From the NCBI GenBank assembly GCA_012519745.1, contig JAAYPO010000083.1, forward strand, positions 1-40,855: a stretch of DNA of 40,855 bases, given 5' to 3'. The position numbers and the translations under genes were made by a program. Shown here in pieces: positions 40,162-40,855 of the stretch. The DNA is from Clostridiaceae bacterium (lineage in GTDB: Bacteria > Bacillota > Clostridia > Acetivibrionales > DTU013). Under the pieces are notes generated by a model. It saw only the letters and a program-made list of their open reading frames with translations. It had not been told where the DNA came from and did not search any database. Each line of letters begins with the position of its first letter. The first letter of the stretch is position 1.

Positions 40162-40855
40162 ATGGATTGTCTGAAGAAATATGAATTTTGGTTTGTAACA
40201 GGAAGCCAGCATTTATACGGTCCGGAAACACTGGAGCAGGTTGCCGTGCATTCAGCAGCAATGGCAGAAGCTCTGGATAATGACCCGTCTGTTCCGGGCA
40301 GAGTGGTTTTCAAGCCGACAGTAAAGACACCTGATGAGATACGCAGACTTTGTGTGGAAGCAAACAGCGATGACAAGTGTGCAGGTATTATTACATGGAT
40401 GCACACCTTTTCGCCTGCAAAGATGTGGATCTCCGGCCTATCGACACTACAGAAGCCCTTGCTGCACCTACATACGCAGTTTAACAGGGATATACCCTGG
40501 GACAGCATAGATATGGACTTTATGAACCTTAACCAGTCAGCTCATGGTGACAGGGAATATGGCTTCATAGGCGCCCGCCTTAGGCTTGCCCGCAAGGTAG
40601 TGGCAGGTCATTGGGAGGATGCTGAGGTACGCCGCAGGATCGGCGTCTGGATGAGGGCCGCATGCGGAAATGCGGAAAGCCGTGTGTTGAAGGTCGCCCG
40701 TTTCGGCGACAATATGAGAGAGGTTGCCGTGACCGAGGGCGATAAGGTAGAGGCTCAGATGAAGTTTGGCTGGTCGGTGAACGGCTACGGCATTGGAGAG
40801 CTGGCAAAGCTCATTAATGAGGTGTCGGATGCTGAGGCAAACATACTGCTGGAAG
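40162..40855 (+). CDS. araA: L-arabinose isomerase, N-terminal part (runs off the window)
   Basis: ATG 40162 after GCAGGAGGA; open to the right edge (231 codons of a usual 470-500). The start is typical of Ara[26 protein letters not shown], followed by [29 protein letters not shown] and [20 protein letters not shown]. AraA isomerises L-arabinose to L-ribulose, the first step of the pathway completed by the kinase and AraD upstream. The metal-binding residues of the C-terminal half lie outside the window. Confidence 0.95.
   Translation, partial: MDCLKKYEFWFVTGSQHLYGPETLEQVAVHSAAMAEALDNDPSVPGRVVFKPTVKTPDEIRRLCVEANSDDKCAGIITWMHTFSPAKMWISGLSTLQKPLLHLHTQFNRDIPWDSIDMDFMNLNQSAHGDREYGFIGARLRLARKVVAGHWEDAEVRRRIGVWMRAACGNAESRVLKVARFGDNMREVAVTEGDKVEAQMKFGWSVNGYGIGELAKLINEVSDAEANILLE

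Overview
The window looks like a chromosomal segment of an anaerobic Bacillota, most likely class Clostridia. The grounds are strong Shine-Dalgarno sites with many GTG/TTG starts, LytTR regulation, an S-layer (SLH) protein, a ferredoxin-type 2-oxoacid oxidoreductase, Feo iron uptake under Fur boxes, and an AraR-linked arabinose operon. The species cannot be named from the sequence alone.

Layout. (1) About 1-8.3 kb, all plus strand, is a type VII secretion (WXG100) accessory locus: a partial Cys/His-tailed protein, a LytTR response regulator, a protein that resembles mycobacterial EspG chaperones in motif order, three WXG100-size proteins, two larger proteins with related WXG-like N-termini (one a candidate effector), a DUF4176 protein, an overlooked 31-residue membrane peptide, a CpaE/MinD-like protein with a degenerate P-loop and a C-terminal membrane anchor, a membrane protein and an SLH protein. 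No EssC/EccC ATPase is in view. (2) About 8.4-16.2 kb is a damaged, repeat-rich zone: a frameshifted secreted protein, a WG-repeat lipoprotein-like or membrane-anchored protein, a truncated Ig-like/CxxCH fragment and a helicase lacking its Walker A end. These are separated by copies of a GGGGTCAGGCTTGCATAAT repeat, including a perfect 28-bp inverted pair, and by a second inverted-repeat family. (3) About 16.3-21.54 kb, minus strand, is the late end of a prophage remnant (baseplate J C-terminus, YmfQ/XkdU, tail fibre, two small tail proteins, amidase, holin, and a Dam methylase). It ends abruptly in the 3' remnant of a cheB gene on the opposite strand.

(4) About 22-25.8 kb holds an alpha/beta hydrolase, a small acidic protein and a two-subunit 2-oxoacid:ferredoxin oxidoreductase. 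(5) 25.85-29.0 kb, minus strand, is a two-gene glycosidase operon (GH27, then upstream GH127/DUF1680) with its own promoter. (6) 29.2-34.15 kb carries a conserved hypothetical protein, about 500 bp of repeats, then feoA, feoB and a FeoB-associated Cys-rich peptide, with separate Fur boxes before feoA and feoB, and an auxin-efflux-type carrier. (7) 34.2-36.5 kb has a helix-turn-helix protein preceded by palindromes and a full-length SelO. (8) 36.6 kb to the right edge is an arabinose operon: araR, an FGGY sugar kinase in the araB position, araD and the first half of araA.

The glycosidases and the ara genes make one story: beta-L-arabinofuranosidase and a GH27 enzyme would release arabinose from plant arabinan or arabinogalactan-type glycans, and AraA, the kinase and AraD would convert it to xylulose 5-phosphate. 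The least explained material is the secretion-linked cluster at 1.2-7.2 kb and the two repeat families.
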